In this document: one piece after another, positions 1 through 6,250 of the stretch
Layout: every line of letters starts with the position of its first letter
Numbering within the stretch: position 1 is the stretch's first letter
Source of the DNA: UBA6019 sp036564345
GTDB lineage: Bacteria; Chloroflexota; Dormibacteria; Dormibacterales; Dormibacteraceae
Length of the DNA: 8,584 nucleotides
Direction: 5' to 3'
NCBI GenBank assembly: GCA_036564345.1
Contig: DATCOZ010000158.1
Location: 1 to 8,584, forward strand
Notes under the pieces: generated by a model
Database searches by the model: none
Seen by the model: the letters and a program-made list of their open reading frames with translations, nothing else
Told to the model about the DNA's origin: nothing
Translations under genes and position numbers: made by a program

Positions 1-116
1 GGCGTGTCGCGATGGAAGCCGCGGGTCAGCTTGCGATAGTCGGCCAGCATGCCGCCGACACCGGCGACGAAGGAGGAGATACCGACGCTCCCGGAGTACC
101 AGGCGGGCTCCGCCAA
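1..116 (-). CDS. Unrecognised protein, N-terminal fragment (runs off the window)
   Basis: An open frame begins with a TTG codon 4 bases after the stop of the LarA-like gene and stays open to base 1. It gives about 38 residues starting (M)AEPAWYSGSVGISSFV and ending near ADYRKLTRGFHRD. Of the other two minus-strand frames, one is closed by a stop and the other has no usable start, so this is the only plausible coding frame. A GAGG-like sequence inside the last codons of the LarA-like gene could act as a weak ribosome site. The glycine- and serine-rich stretch (residues about 9-24) is too short to call a membrane segment. I do not recognise the family. Its position suggests it is the fourth gene of the operon. 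The start codon and the gene itself are inferred from frame and spacing only. Confidence 0.4.
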   Translation of the reverse strand, partial: MAEPAWYSGSVGISSFVAGVGGMLADYRKLTRGFHRDT

Positions 117-120
117 GCTG

Positions 121-1698
121 CTACTCGACCTCGGCGAGGAACAGCGGCGGTGTGCGCAGGTGGCTGATGCTCGGATAGCGGCCGACCGTCTGCTCGGCCA
201 TCTCGAGCGCGTCCTCCAGGGTTGAAGCTGCCTTGAAGCCGAGCCGATGAACAGTGTTCCGCTCGCCGCCCACGACGATAACGTCGCCCAGGTAGGCGAG
301 CGCGTGCGCCGCCCAGTACCAGGCGTAGAAGGGATGGACGCCGTGGTAGGCGTGGGACTGCTGGTACATCTGCCGATACCAGGGGTCCTCCGCGAAGCGC
401 TTTTCGTACTTCTTCTCGATCTCGTGCGAGTCGAGGGTGTCGGCCAGCACCTCGTCGAAGAAGTCGATGTAGCTCGGGTGATGGACTGAGTGAAACTCGT
501 AGCGGCAGGGGTGGGACATGATCACCACCCCGCCCTCGCGGACCACCGGCTTGTTCTTATAGAGGTTGAAGAGGTAGCCCAACCCGAGGCAGACGACGAG
601 GACCGGGTTGAGGATCGAGTTCGGGTTGTAGGGACCCAGGTAGGGGACGCCCATGGTCACGATGTCGGTCTGGCCCTCGACCTGGACCAGCATCTGGCTG
701 TGGACGGCTTCGAGCGTCTTGTCGTGGACCTTGTCAACCTGCCCGGCGTTGACGCCGGTCATCCCGTAGGGCGCAAGGATCGAGTGGAAGATGGCGCGTT
801 TCATGTCGGGCGGCGCGAGGTCGGTGGCCTGCTTCATCGCGTAGAAGGACGCTTGGTCGGAGGTCGTCCAGTCGGTCTCCCGCTTCTGGAGGAAGTTGGC
901 GATCGCGGGGAAGGCGTGGTTGTTGACGCTGGTCTCGATGTGGAAGACGCGGACGGCGTCCTCGATCAGCTGACCCTGGCGGATGCAGGAGTGGTGGAGC
1001 GCCGAGTTGGGCGGGTCCATGTAGCTGTTGGAGTGGAGAAGGGTGTCGACCGTGTGGTGGACCTTGATGCTGCGATAGCAGCCGAGGCCGGTCGACATCG
1101 ATTTCTGGCCGCCGTCCATGGGGACCAGCGTCAGGTTGACGTAGACCACCAGGTCGGACTCGAGGGCGCGGCGGTTGAGCCAGGTCTCCTCCCCGTTGGC
1201 GGTCTTGCCGATCAGCACGTTGCCCATCGGGTCCTCGGCGTCGTGGTTGTAGAGCCGGTCGGGCCAGAAGGTCGTGAAGACGCGGTCGCCGACGATGTGG
1301 CGGATCTCGTCCGCGGTCATCTTGCGGTGGAGGCCGATGGCGGCGATCAGCTCGATGTCCTCGACGCCGGCGTGGGCCGCCATGTCGATGACCTCCTCGA
1401 TCACCAGCTGGCGGACGTCGGGTGAGGCCATCGGCGGCAGCGGCAGGCTGATGTCGTCGAAAGCGATCGTCAAACGCATCCCGGGCCTCAGCAGGTCCTT
1501 CAATGGGTCGTCCTCGATCGGGTGGCTCAGCGCTCGGCGGATCGCCCGCTCGGGATGCCCGATCGGCTCCAGCGGGTCGGCCGGGTAGAGGATCCGGGAC
1601 CCAAGGGGGAGCCGCTCGAGACGGAACCCCTCGCCGTGGTGGAACAGCGTCGGCGGGCTGTTCCGATCGACCTCGACGACGGCTCCCGGCCTACCCAC
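121..1698 (-). CDS. LarA-like protein (lactate racemase domain, DUF2088)
   Basis: A 525-residue homologue of LarA, the nickel-pincer-dependent lactate racemase. The family racemises or epimerises 2-hydroxy acids by hydride transfer, using a nickel-pincer nucleotide attached to a lysine. Visible family motifs are IAFDD (78-82), the GLHRK loop with His124 (LarA GTHRP-type loop), NHD (151-153), GGQK with Lys199 (candidate cofactor lysine) and HH (214-215, candidate nickel ligand). Two usual features look changed: the D-x-T-R-P motif reads D-I-S-L-P (Leu85 for Arg), and the PH..AG(F/Y)SGG segment is shortened to VPMDGG without its histidine. At 525 residues it is about 100 longer than Lactobacillus LarA, with an aromatic- and His-rich region at 445-465. 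The GTG start follows GGAGG with 5-base spacing and lies 12 bases after the dehydrogenase stop. No larB, larC or larE is in the window. The family is fairly sure; the substrate is unknown and probably not lactate. Confidence 0.85.
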   Translation of the reverse strand: MGRPGAVVEVDRNSPPTLFHHGEGFRLERLPLGSRILYPADPLEPIGHPERAIRRALSHPIEDDPLKDLLRPGMRLTIAFDDISLPLPPMASPDVRQLVIEEVIDMAAHAGVEDIELIAAIGLHRKMTADEIRHIVGDRVFTTFWPDRLYNHDAEDPMGNVLIGKTANGEETWLNRRALESDLVVYVNLTLVPMDGGQKSMSTGLGCYRSIKVHHTVDTLLHSNSYMDPPNSALHHSCIRQGQLIEDAVRVFHIETSVNNHAFPAIANFLQKRETDWTTSDQASFYAMKQATDLAPPDMKRAIFHSILAPYGMTGVNAGQVDKVHDKTLEAVHSQMLVQVEGQTDIVTMGVPYLGPYNPNSILNPVLVVCLGLGYLFNLYKNKPVVREGGVVIMSHPCRYEFHSVHHPSYIDFFDEVLADTLDSHEIEKKYEKRFAEDPWYRQMYQQSHAYHGVHPFYAWYWAAHALAYLGDVIVVGGERNTVHRLGFKAASTLEDALEMAEQTVGRYPSISHLRTPPLFLAEVE

Positions 1699-1710
1699 GG
1701 GCTCCTCCGC
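1699..1710 (-). promoter_or_regulatory. Ribosome binding site of the LarA-like gene
   Basis: The 12-base gap between the dehydrogenase stop and the GTG of the LarA-like gene reads GCGGAGGAGCCC on the minus strand. It holds a strong GGAGG Shine-Dalgarno core 5 bases before GTG. This fixes the GTG at 1698-1696 as the start and shows that operon-internal genes use ribosome sites, unlike the apparently leaderless single genes elsewhere in the window. Confidence 0.7.
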
Positions 1711-2898
1711 TCACTTCGGGTCCCGCTGGTCGAAGGCGACCCGGACTGCGTTCATGCGCCCCGACGCCATGGCGTACTCGAGGGCCTCGCGATAGTCGTC
1801 GAGCTGGAAGAAAGGACCGGCCAGGCGCTCCAGCTTGAGGGACGGCGCGAGCTCGAGAGCGAGGTCGAAGGTTCGCTTCCCGTTCGCTTCCACGCCATAA
1901 GCGTATGCGCCCGTCACTTGCAGCTCCCGCTGCCAGATGGGCGCCCAGTCCACCTCCTCCTTGCCCGGCATGCCGACCAGGACGACCTTCCCCCCGCCTC
2001 GGGCGAGGCGGACCGAGTCGGCCAGGCTGGAGGCGCTGCCCGCGCATTCGAACACGATGTCCGCCCCGCCGAGGAGGACCGGGCGCTTCTCGAGCAGGTT
2101 GTCGACGGTGTCGATCCGGCGCGCCTGGGTCGCGAAGCGAACGCGCTGGTACACCTCGGACGGCGTGACGACCTGGTCGGCGCCGAGGCTCTTGGCGAGC
2201 GCCGCCTGGTGCGGGTACTTGGCGACGCAGATCAGCTTTCGGGGAGACGTGAAGCTCTTGACCGCGGCCACCGTCAGCAGGCCAAGGCAGCCGGCCCCCA
2301 TCACGAGGACGGTGTCCTCCGGCTGCGCGCCCGTCCGGAGCGCCGCGTGGATGGCACAGGCGAGCGGCTCGGGGAGCATCGCCGCCTCGTCGCTGATCGC
2401 GCCCGGGATCTCGTAGAGCTGCGAGGAGTGGGCGACCAGCATCTCGCCCCAGCCGCCGCCCGTGTCGTGGCAGTAGCCGGTCTGCAGGCCGACCTCGATC
2501 CCGCCCTCGGTCACGTTCTCGCAGAGCCCGATGCGCCCCTCGGCGCACATCCGGCAGGGCGGGTCGACGCCGCGGACGGCGCAGCCCAGCACCGGCTGGA
2601 CGACGACCCGGGTGCCGTCCTCCAGGCGCCCGCTCAGCTCGTGGCCGGGGATGAAGGGGAAGCTCGTCAGCGGGTCCAGGTAGAACGACGCGTGGCCCGT
2701 GATGGCCGCGATGTCCGACCCGCAGATGCCGCTGACCTGGGGGTAGACGACCTGCCAATCCGGGCCCGGCAGGCGGGGCGGCTCGACGTCCTCGAGATGG
2801 ATCAGGGCCAGGGGGCTGGTCGCCACCGAGGGCCGCCCGCCAGCCGCTTTGACGAGGACGAAGGCGGGGATGTTGCGGTCGTAGGTGAGTGCCAGCAT
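1711..2898 (-). CDS. Zinc-dependent medium-chain alcohol/polyol dehydrogenase
   Basis: A 395-residue medium-chain dehydrogenase (GroES-like plus Rossmann domains) of the threonine/sorbitol dehydrogenase type, expected to oxidise an alcohol or polyol with NAD(P)+. The catalytic-zinc motifs are intact: GICGSD (57-62, Cys59) and GHE (85-87, His86/Glu87), with a PEPLA segment at 176-180. A structural-zinc loop is present (Cys106, Cys115, Cys118, Cys126), but the first cysteine is nine residues before the second rather than the usual three. The nucleotide-binding motif GAGCLG is at 201-206. The ATG shares its A with the TGA of the upstream FAR-HAD gene (TGATG), a sign of translational coupling. 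An open frame continues upstream of this ATG inside the FAR-HAD gene, but it carries no dehydrogenase sequence. The substrate cannot be read from sequence; context suggests an intermediate made by the FAR-HAD enzyme or used by the LarA-like one. Confidence 0.9.
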   Translation of the reverse strand: MLALTYDRNIPAFVLVKAAGGRPSVATSPLALIHLEDVEPPRLPGPDWQVVYPQVSGICGSDIAAITGHASFYLDPLTSFPFIPGHELSGRLEDGTRVVVQPVLGCAVRGVDPPCRMCAEGRIGLCENVTEGGIEVGLQTGYCHDTGGGWGEMLVAHSSQLYEIPGAISDEAAMLPEPLACAIHAALRTGAQPEDTVLVMGAGCLGLLTVAAVKSFTSPRKLICVAKYPHQAALAKSLGADQVVTPSEVYQRVRFATQARRIDTVDNLLEKRPVLLGGADIVFECAGSASSLADSVRLARGGGKVVLVGMPGKEEVDWAPIWQRELQVTGAYAYGVEANGKRTFDLALELAPSLKLERLAGPFFQLDDYREALEYAMASGRMNAVRVAFDQRDPK

Positions 2899-5297
2899 CA
2901 GGCAAATTGGCTCCGATATTCCTTTGACCGCGGGTCGGGGATCGGGAGCCGCCAGTTGCCCGGTGGCATCGTCCAGCGCTCGACCCGCCAGCCGCGCTGG
3001 CCGGCGACCGCCGAGAGGCGCGCGTCGGGGTTGATCGCGACCGGCGTCCCGACCAGCTCCATCATCGGCAGGTCGCTGAGCGAGTCGGCGTAGGCGAAGC
3101 TGTCGGCCAGCGCGATGCCGTTCCGCGCCGCGTACTCCTCGAGCAGCGTGCCGCGGGCCTCGCCCGCCGGCGGCGGCGCCTCGAGGTCGCCGGTCAGCAT
3201 GCCGTCCTTGACCAGCAGGTGGGCGCAGTCGACCTCGACCTCGAGGAGCTCTGCCAGCGGCTCCACGACGACGTCGAGGGCGCCGGTCAGCAGCAGCACC
3301 CGGTGGCCCGCGCTCTTGTGCTGGCGGATCCGGCGGACGCCTTCCGGGTAGAGGCGGCGAAGGGTGACCTCGTTCATCGCCTCCCGGCCAAGCTGCTTCA
3401 TGTCCTCGTATTCGAGGCCCTCGTACTCGCGGTAGAAGCTGCGCTGGAACTCGGCCCGCGAGCGCCGCTCGAGCGTCAGCCAGCGGGGCGCCTCGCGGAG
3501 CAGCCCGGCGAGGAAGTCGGGCCACTGGCGGACAGGCTGGGCCTTGAGCCGCATCCAGATGAAGTACTCGATCACATTGGTCTCGACCAGCGTCCCGTCG
3601 ACGTCGAAGACGGCCAGCACGTCAGGACGGGCGGCACGCTTGCGGATCGCCTGGAGGGCGAGGTCGCGCGCCTCGCCGGGCGCCGTGCTGCCGGTCGGCT
3701 GCTTGCCCTTGCGGACGCCGGTCTCGGCGCGCGCCATCCGGATCACGGTCGGCATGTGGACGTCCTGGAAGTAGTGCGTCCAGTCGTAGAGGGCGGGATC
3801 GAAGGGGAAGGTCTTCTTCTCGGCCTCGGGCAGCCGCTCCCAGACCGACATCGTGTTCCGGGTGTCGTAGATGCAGTCGACCTCGGTGTAGACGCCGTAG
3901 AGCTCGGAGAGGTTGAGCCCGCGTTCGATCTTCGCCTTCGTCTCGTTGAGGTCGTCGGAAACCCCGGCCATGCCGGTGACCGGGATCCGCTCCACGACCC
4001 ATTGCATCGCCTCGACGACCTTGAGAGCCGCACGCGCCTTGGCCTCCAGCTCCTGCCGGGGCGGGAAGGTCCACTGGGGAGCGCCGATCGCCTGCCCGTA
4101 GCGGTCGCGCAACGGGTGCTTCTCGAAGTAGTCCTCCGACTCCTCCTGCATGCGGCGCAAGCGGAGTGGGTTCCGGCTCCCCGAGGCTGAATGGTAGATG
4201 CGGTACTCGCCCTTCGGCGGCGGCGCGGCGGCCACCGCCAGCACGGTGTTCACCACGTAGTCGGCCGGGATTATGTCGAGCAGCGCGTCGGGTAGGCCGG
4301 AGAAGTCCTCCAGCACGCGCCGGCCATAGGCGAGGATGATCGGCTCCGCCATCCGGAAGCCTTCCAGCCAGCCGGGGAACGGTTCCGCCAGCGCGCTCTC
4401 GATGATCGACGGCCGGACGATGGAGAGCGGCACGTTGCCGTGCAGCTCGACGACTGCGCGCTCGGCCATCGCCTTGGTGAAGGAGTAGATGTCGCTGAAG
4501 CCCATGGCGCGGGCGTGGACCCGGCCGCGCTCGACGAGCCGGTCCTTGACCCAGCGGTCGCGCAGCCGCTCCACCGTGCGGGCGACGGCCGGCGTCCCCG
4601 CCGGCCCCATCTTGGAATGCGCCTCCTTGGTGAACGTCCCGAGCACCTCGGGAGTGCGCGACTCCTCCTCCACGACCGGCCGGAGAGTGCTCAGGATCTG
4701 GGCCTCGTGCCGCCAGTTGAGACCGGGGTCGAGCGGAAGCTCCTCGCGGACGAGGCCGCGAAGCATGCCGCCGACGTAGGCGGTCGAGATGTGGACCAGG
4801 TGCGGATCGGTGCCGCCCCTGGCAAGCGTCTCGACGAGGCGAGAGGCGCCCAGCAGGTTGGTCTGCGCGCTGAGGTCGGCCGGGTTGTCGAACTCGACGG
4901 CCGCCGCGGAGGCGATGACGATGTCGGCGCCCAGCACCTGGTCTCGACTGGCCTCGGTCAGGCCGAGGCCTTCGCGGCCGAGGTCGAGCTCGACCACGGC
5001 CAGCTTCTCCTTGACGAGGGCGGCGAAGGCCTCCTCGCCGAGGCTTTCCCGAAGCGGCTTGAAAGCCGGGCTGGAGAGCACCTCCTTGTCCAGGCGATCG
5101 GCCGCCGACCGGCGCTGGCTGGAGCGGATGGCGAGGTTGATGCGGCCGACCTCGGGCACCGAGCGGAGGAGCTTCTCGACGATCGACTTGCCGAGGAAGC
5201 CGGTCGACCCGGTGATGAGAAGCGTCTTACCGGCGAGGCCTTCGGCTATCAAGGAGACCAATTCTAGGTTTAAGCCTGAAGGGCCTCCTTTCGGCAC
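2898..5297 (-). CDS. Fatty acyl-CoA reductase fused to HAD-IB phosphatase-like domain
   Basis: A 799-residue two-domain protein. Residues about 24-370 form an extended SDR Rossmann domain of the male-sterility/fatty acyl-CoA reductase type (NAD_binding_4): TGSTGFLG (29-36) binds the cofactor, and HISTAY (169-174) with Y271-S-F-T-K275 gives Ser171, Tyr271 and Lys275 as catalytic residues. The stretch leading into YSFTKAMAE resembles Marinobacter-type alcohol-forming reductases. Residues about 420-520, including FPFDPALYDW (497-506), fit the FAR C-terminal domain. Residues about 558-775 are a HAD-IB phosphatase-like domain: FDVDGTL (564-570, Asp565/Asp567), a helical cap, LLLTG (668-672, Thr671) and YADSLSDLP (736-744, Asp738/Asp742). 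All core residues of both parts are present. Expected chemistry is acyl-CoA or acyl-ACP to fatty alcohol, plus an unknown phosphatase step. The GTG at 5297 has no ribosome site; an in-frame TTG at 5252-5250, eight bases after TAGAAT, may be the real start and would give 784 residues. It is the first gene of the operon. Confidence 0.88.
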   Translation of the reverse strand: MPKGGPSGLNLELVSLIAEGLAGKTLLITGSTGFLGKSIVEKLLRSVPEVGRINLAIRSSQRRSAADRLDKEVLSSPAFKPLRESLGEEAFAALVKEKLAVVELDLGREGLGLTEASRDQVLGADIVIASAAAVEFDNPADLSAQTNLLGASRLVETLARGGTDPHLVHISTAYVGGMLRGLVREELPLDPGLNWRHEAQILSTLRPVVEEESRTPEVLGTFTKEAHSKMGPAGTPAVARTVERLRDRWVKDRLVERGRVHARAMGFSDIYSFTKAMAERAVVELHGNVPLSIVRPSIIESALAEPFPGWLEGFRMAEPIILAYGRRVLEDFSGLPDALLDIIPADYVVNTVLAVAAAPPPKGEYRIYHSASGSRNPLRLRRMQEESEDYFEKHPLRDRYGQAIGAPQWTFPPRQELEAKARAALKVVEAMQWVVERIPVTGMAGVSDDLNETKAKIERGLNLSELYGVYTEVDCIYDTRNTMSVWERLPEAEKKTFPFDPALYDWTHYFQDVHMPTVIRMARAETGVRKGKQPTGSTAPGEARDLALQAIRKRAARPDVLAVFDVDGTLVETNVIEYFIWMRLKAQPVRQWPDFLAGLLREAPRWLTLERRSRAEFQRSFYREYEGLEYEDMKQLGREAMNEVTLRRLYPEGVRRIRQHKSAGHRVLLLTGALDVVVEPLAELLEVEVDCAHLLVKDGMLTGDLEAPPPAGEARGTLLEEYAARNGIALADSFAYADSLSDLPMMELVGTPVAINPDARLSAVAGQRGWRVERWTMPPGNWRLPIPDPRSKEYRSQFA
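5261..5266 (-). promoter_or_regulatory. Candidate -10 box (TAGAAT) for the FAR-HAD operon
   Basis: The minus strand reads TAGAAT here, inside the most AT-rich island of this GC-rich region (about 5245-5280). Eight bases later comes an in-frame TTG codon of the FAR-HAD gene. The distance matches the TAnnnT-to-start distance of three other genes in the window. No convincing -35 element is seen. If this is the promoter, the transcript begins downstream of the GTG at 5297, so that GTG cannot be used. Confidence 0.4.
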
Positions 5298-5300
5298 GTG

Positions 5301-5306
5301 TAGCGT
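5301..5306 (+). promoter_or_regulatory. Candidate -10 box (TAGCGT) for the DHH phosphoesterase gene
   Basis: TAGCGT fits the TAnnnT form of an actinobacterial-style -10 element and ends 8 bases before the GTG start of the DHH gene. No clear Shine-Dalgarno sequence lies between, so a leaderless transcript starting at or next to the GTG is the simplest reading. The -35 region is not recognisable. Confidence 0.4.
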
Positions 5307-5314
5307 GGGCGGTC

Positions 5315-6181
5315 GTGACCGGCACGCTCCTCCTCACCCACACCGACCTCGACGGCGTCGGCTGCGGCGTCGTCTTCAGCGGTGCGCGGCCGGGACAGGG
5401 GACGGTCGAGCTGGTCGACAACGGCTCGATCGACGCCCGGGTCCGCGAGGCTCTCGAGGGCTCACCGGCGATCCTGGTGACCGACCACGGTATCGACGCC
5501 GAGACGGCCGACAGGGTCGATGCCTACATCGCGGCGGGCGGCCAGTTCACGCTGCTCGACCACCATCGGTCCTCCCAGCACCTGGCCGCACGGCCCTGGG
5601 CGACCGTTGACGAGGCGCGGAGCGCAACCGGGCTCCTCTTCGACCACCTCGGCGCTCCGGCCGCCTTCGCCGAATTCGCCGGGCTGGTCGAGGACCATGA
5701 CCTCTGGCGTCATGCCGATCCCCGCTCGGCGCGCCTTGCCACGCTGGTCGGGCTTCTCGGGCACGAGCGGTTCCTGGCCCGTTTCATCGCCGACCCGCGG
5801 GTCGAGTTCACCGAGGGCGAGGTCCTCCTTCTCGACAACGAGGATGCGCGGCGGGAGGACTACCTGGCCAAGAAGCTGGAGCAGGCCAGGGTCTTCGAGC
5901 GCGCCGGCATCCGCTGGGCCATCTGCTATGCGGAGCAGTACCAGTCCGACGTCGCCGAACGGCTGATGACGGGCCTCGGTGTCGCGGCGACCGCGATCGT
6001 CAACCCCGCCCGCCGCACGGTCTCACTGCGCGGCCGGGACTTCGACGTCTCCGCCGTGGCGCAGCGGATGGGCGGTGGCGGGCACGCGCGAGCAGCGGCC
6101 TTCAGTTTCAAGGGGCGCGAGCTGGAGAAGGAGCTGGAGCGATTCGAGACAGACTTAGATGACCTGCTGGCGGGTGCCTAA
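5315..6181 (+). CDS. DHH/DHHA1 phosphoesterase (NrnB/oligoribonuclease-like)
   Basis: A 288-residue cytoplasmic DHH-superfamily phosphoesterase. These enzymes use two metal ions to hydrolyse phosphodiester or phosphoanhydride bonds in nano-RNAs, cyclic dinucleotide products, pAp or polyphosphate. All motifs are visible in order: HTDLDG (9-14, with Asp11/Asp13), TDH (56-58), DHH (82-84), EDHD (126-129), and the C-terminal DHHA1 glycine motif GGGGH (253-257). The domain arrangement and the EDHD motif are most like NrnB-type oligoribonucleases and related cyclic-nucleotide phosphodiesterases; no DRTGG, CBS or membrane sensor domain is present. The GTG start puts motif I at residue 9, as expected for the family. 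The gene is divergent from the FAR-HAD operon, with only 17 bp between the assigned starts, and convergent with the M23 gene. Its role is probably in general nucleotide turnover and unrelated to the operon. Exact substrate preference is not readable from sequence. Confidence 0.9.
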   Translation: MTGTLLLTHTDLDGVGCGVVFSGARPGQGTVELVDNGSIDARVREALEGSPAILVTDHGIDAETADRVDAYIAAGGQFTLLDHHRSSQHLAARPWATVDEARSATGLLFDHLGAPAAFAEFAGLVEDHDLWRHADPRSARLATLVGLLGHERFLARFIADPRVEFTEGEVLLLDNEDARREDYLAKKLEQARVFERAGIRWAICYAEQYQSDVAERLMTGLGVAATAIVNPARRTVSLRGRDFDVSAVAQRMGGGGHARAAAFSFKGRELEKELERFETDLDDLLAGA

Positions 6182-6207
6182 CCGGTGGCCGCCCCGATGG
6201 GCTGTAT

Positions 6208-6236
6208 TCCCCCTCCCCGCTCTGCGGGGAGGGGGA
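6208..6236. terminator. Perfect hairpin between convergent genes
   Basis: TCCCCCTCCCCGC (6208-6220) pairs perfectly with 6224-6236 around a TCT loop: 13 base pairs, mostly G-C. It lies between the stop codons of the convergent DHH gene (6181) and M23 gene (6251), where a bidirectional terminator is expected. Neither strand has a T-tract after the stem (TCTAAAG on plus, ATACAG on minus), so it would be a tract-less terminator. It could instead be a copy of a dispersed palindromic repeat; the C-rich/G-rich arm composition is common in such repeats. Confidence 0.55.
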
Positions 6237-6250
6237 TCTAAAGACTTAGC

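Noticed and set aside
490..1425. Plus-strand open frame opposite the LarA-like gene
   Set aside because: Its Val/Asp/Gly-rich composition is typical of the antisense of a real high-GC gene; no domain is recognisable.
1522..3093. A long open frame on the plus strand opposite the LarA-like and dehydrogenase genes
   Set aside because: It is an antisense shadow caused by high GC. Its translation is rich in Arg, Gly, Asp and Ala with no motif, and the minus-strand genes have clear catalytic motifs.
2899..3525. Possible long N-terminal extension of the operon dehydrogenase
   Set aside because: The open frame upstream of the ATG overlaps the FAR-HAD gene out of frame and is Arg/Ala/Gly-rich without a domain; the TGATG overlap gives a natural start.
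3219..4190. Plus-strand open frame opposite the FAR-HAD gene
   Set aside because: Antisense shadow with repetitive Leu/Asp/Val/Arg composition and no motif; the minus-strand HAD and FAR residues are intact.
5284..5289. AGGAGG on the minus strand as the ribosome site of the FAR-HAD gene
   Set aside because: It lies downstream of the GTG at 5297, and the next in-frame TTG (5261) is more than 20 bases away, which is too far for a Shine-Dalgarno interaction.
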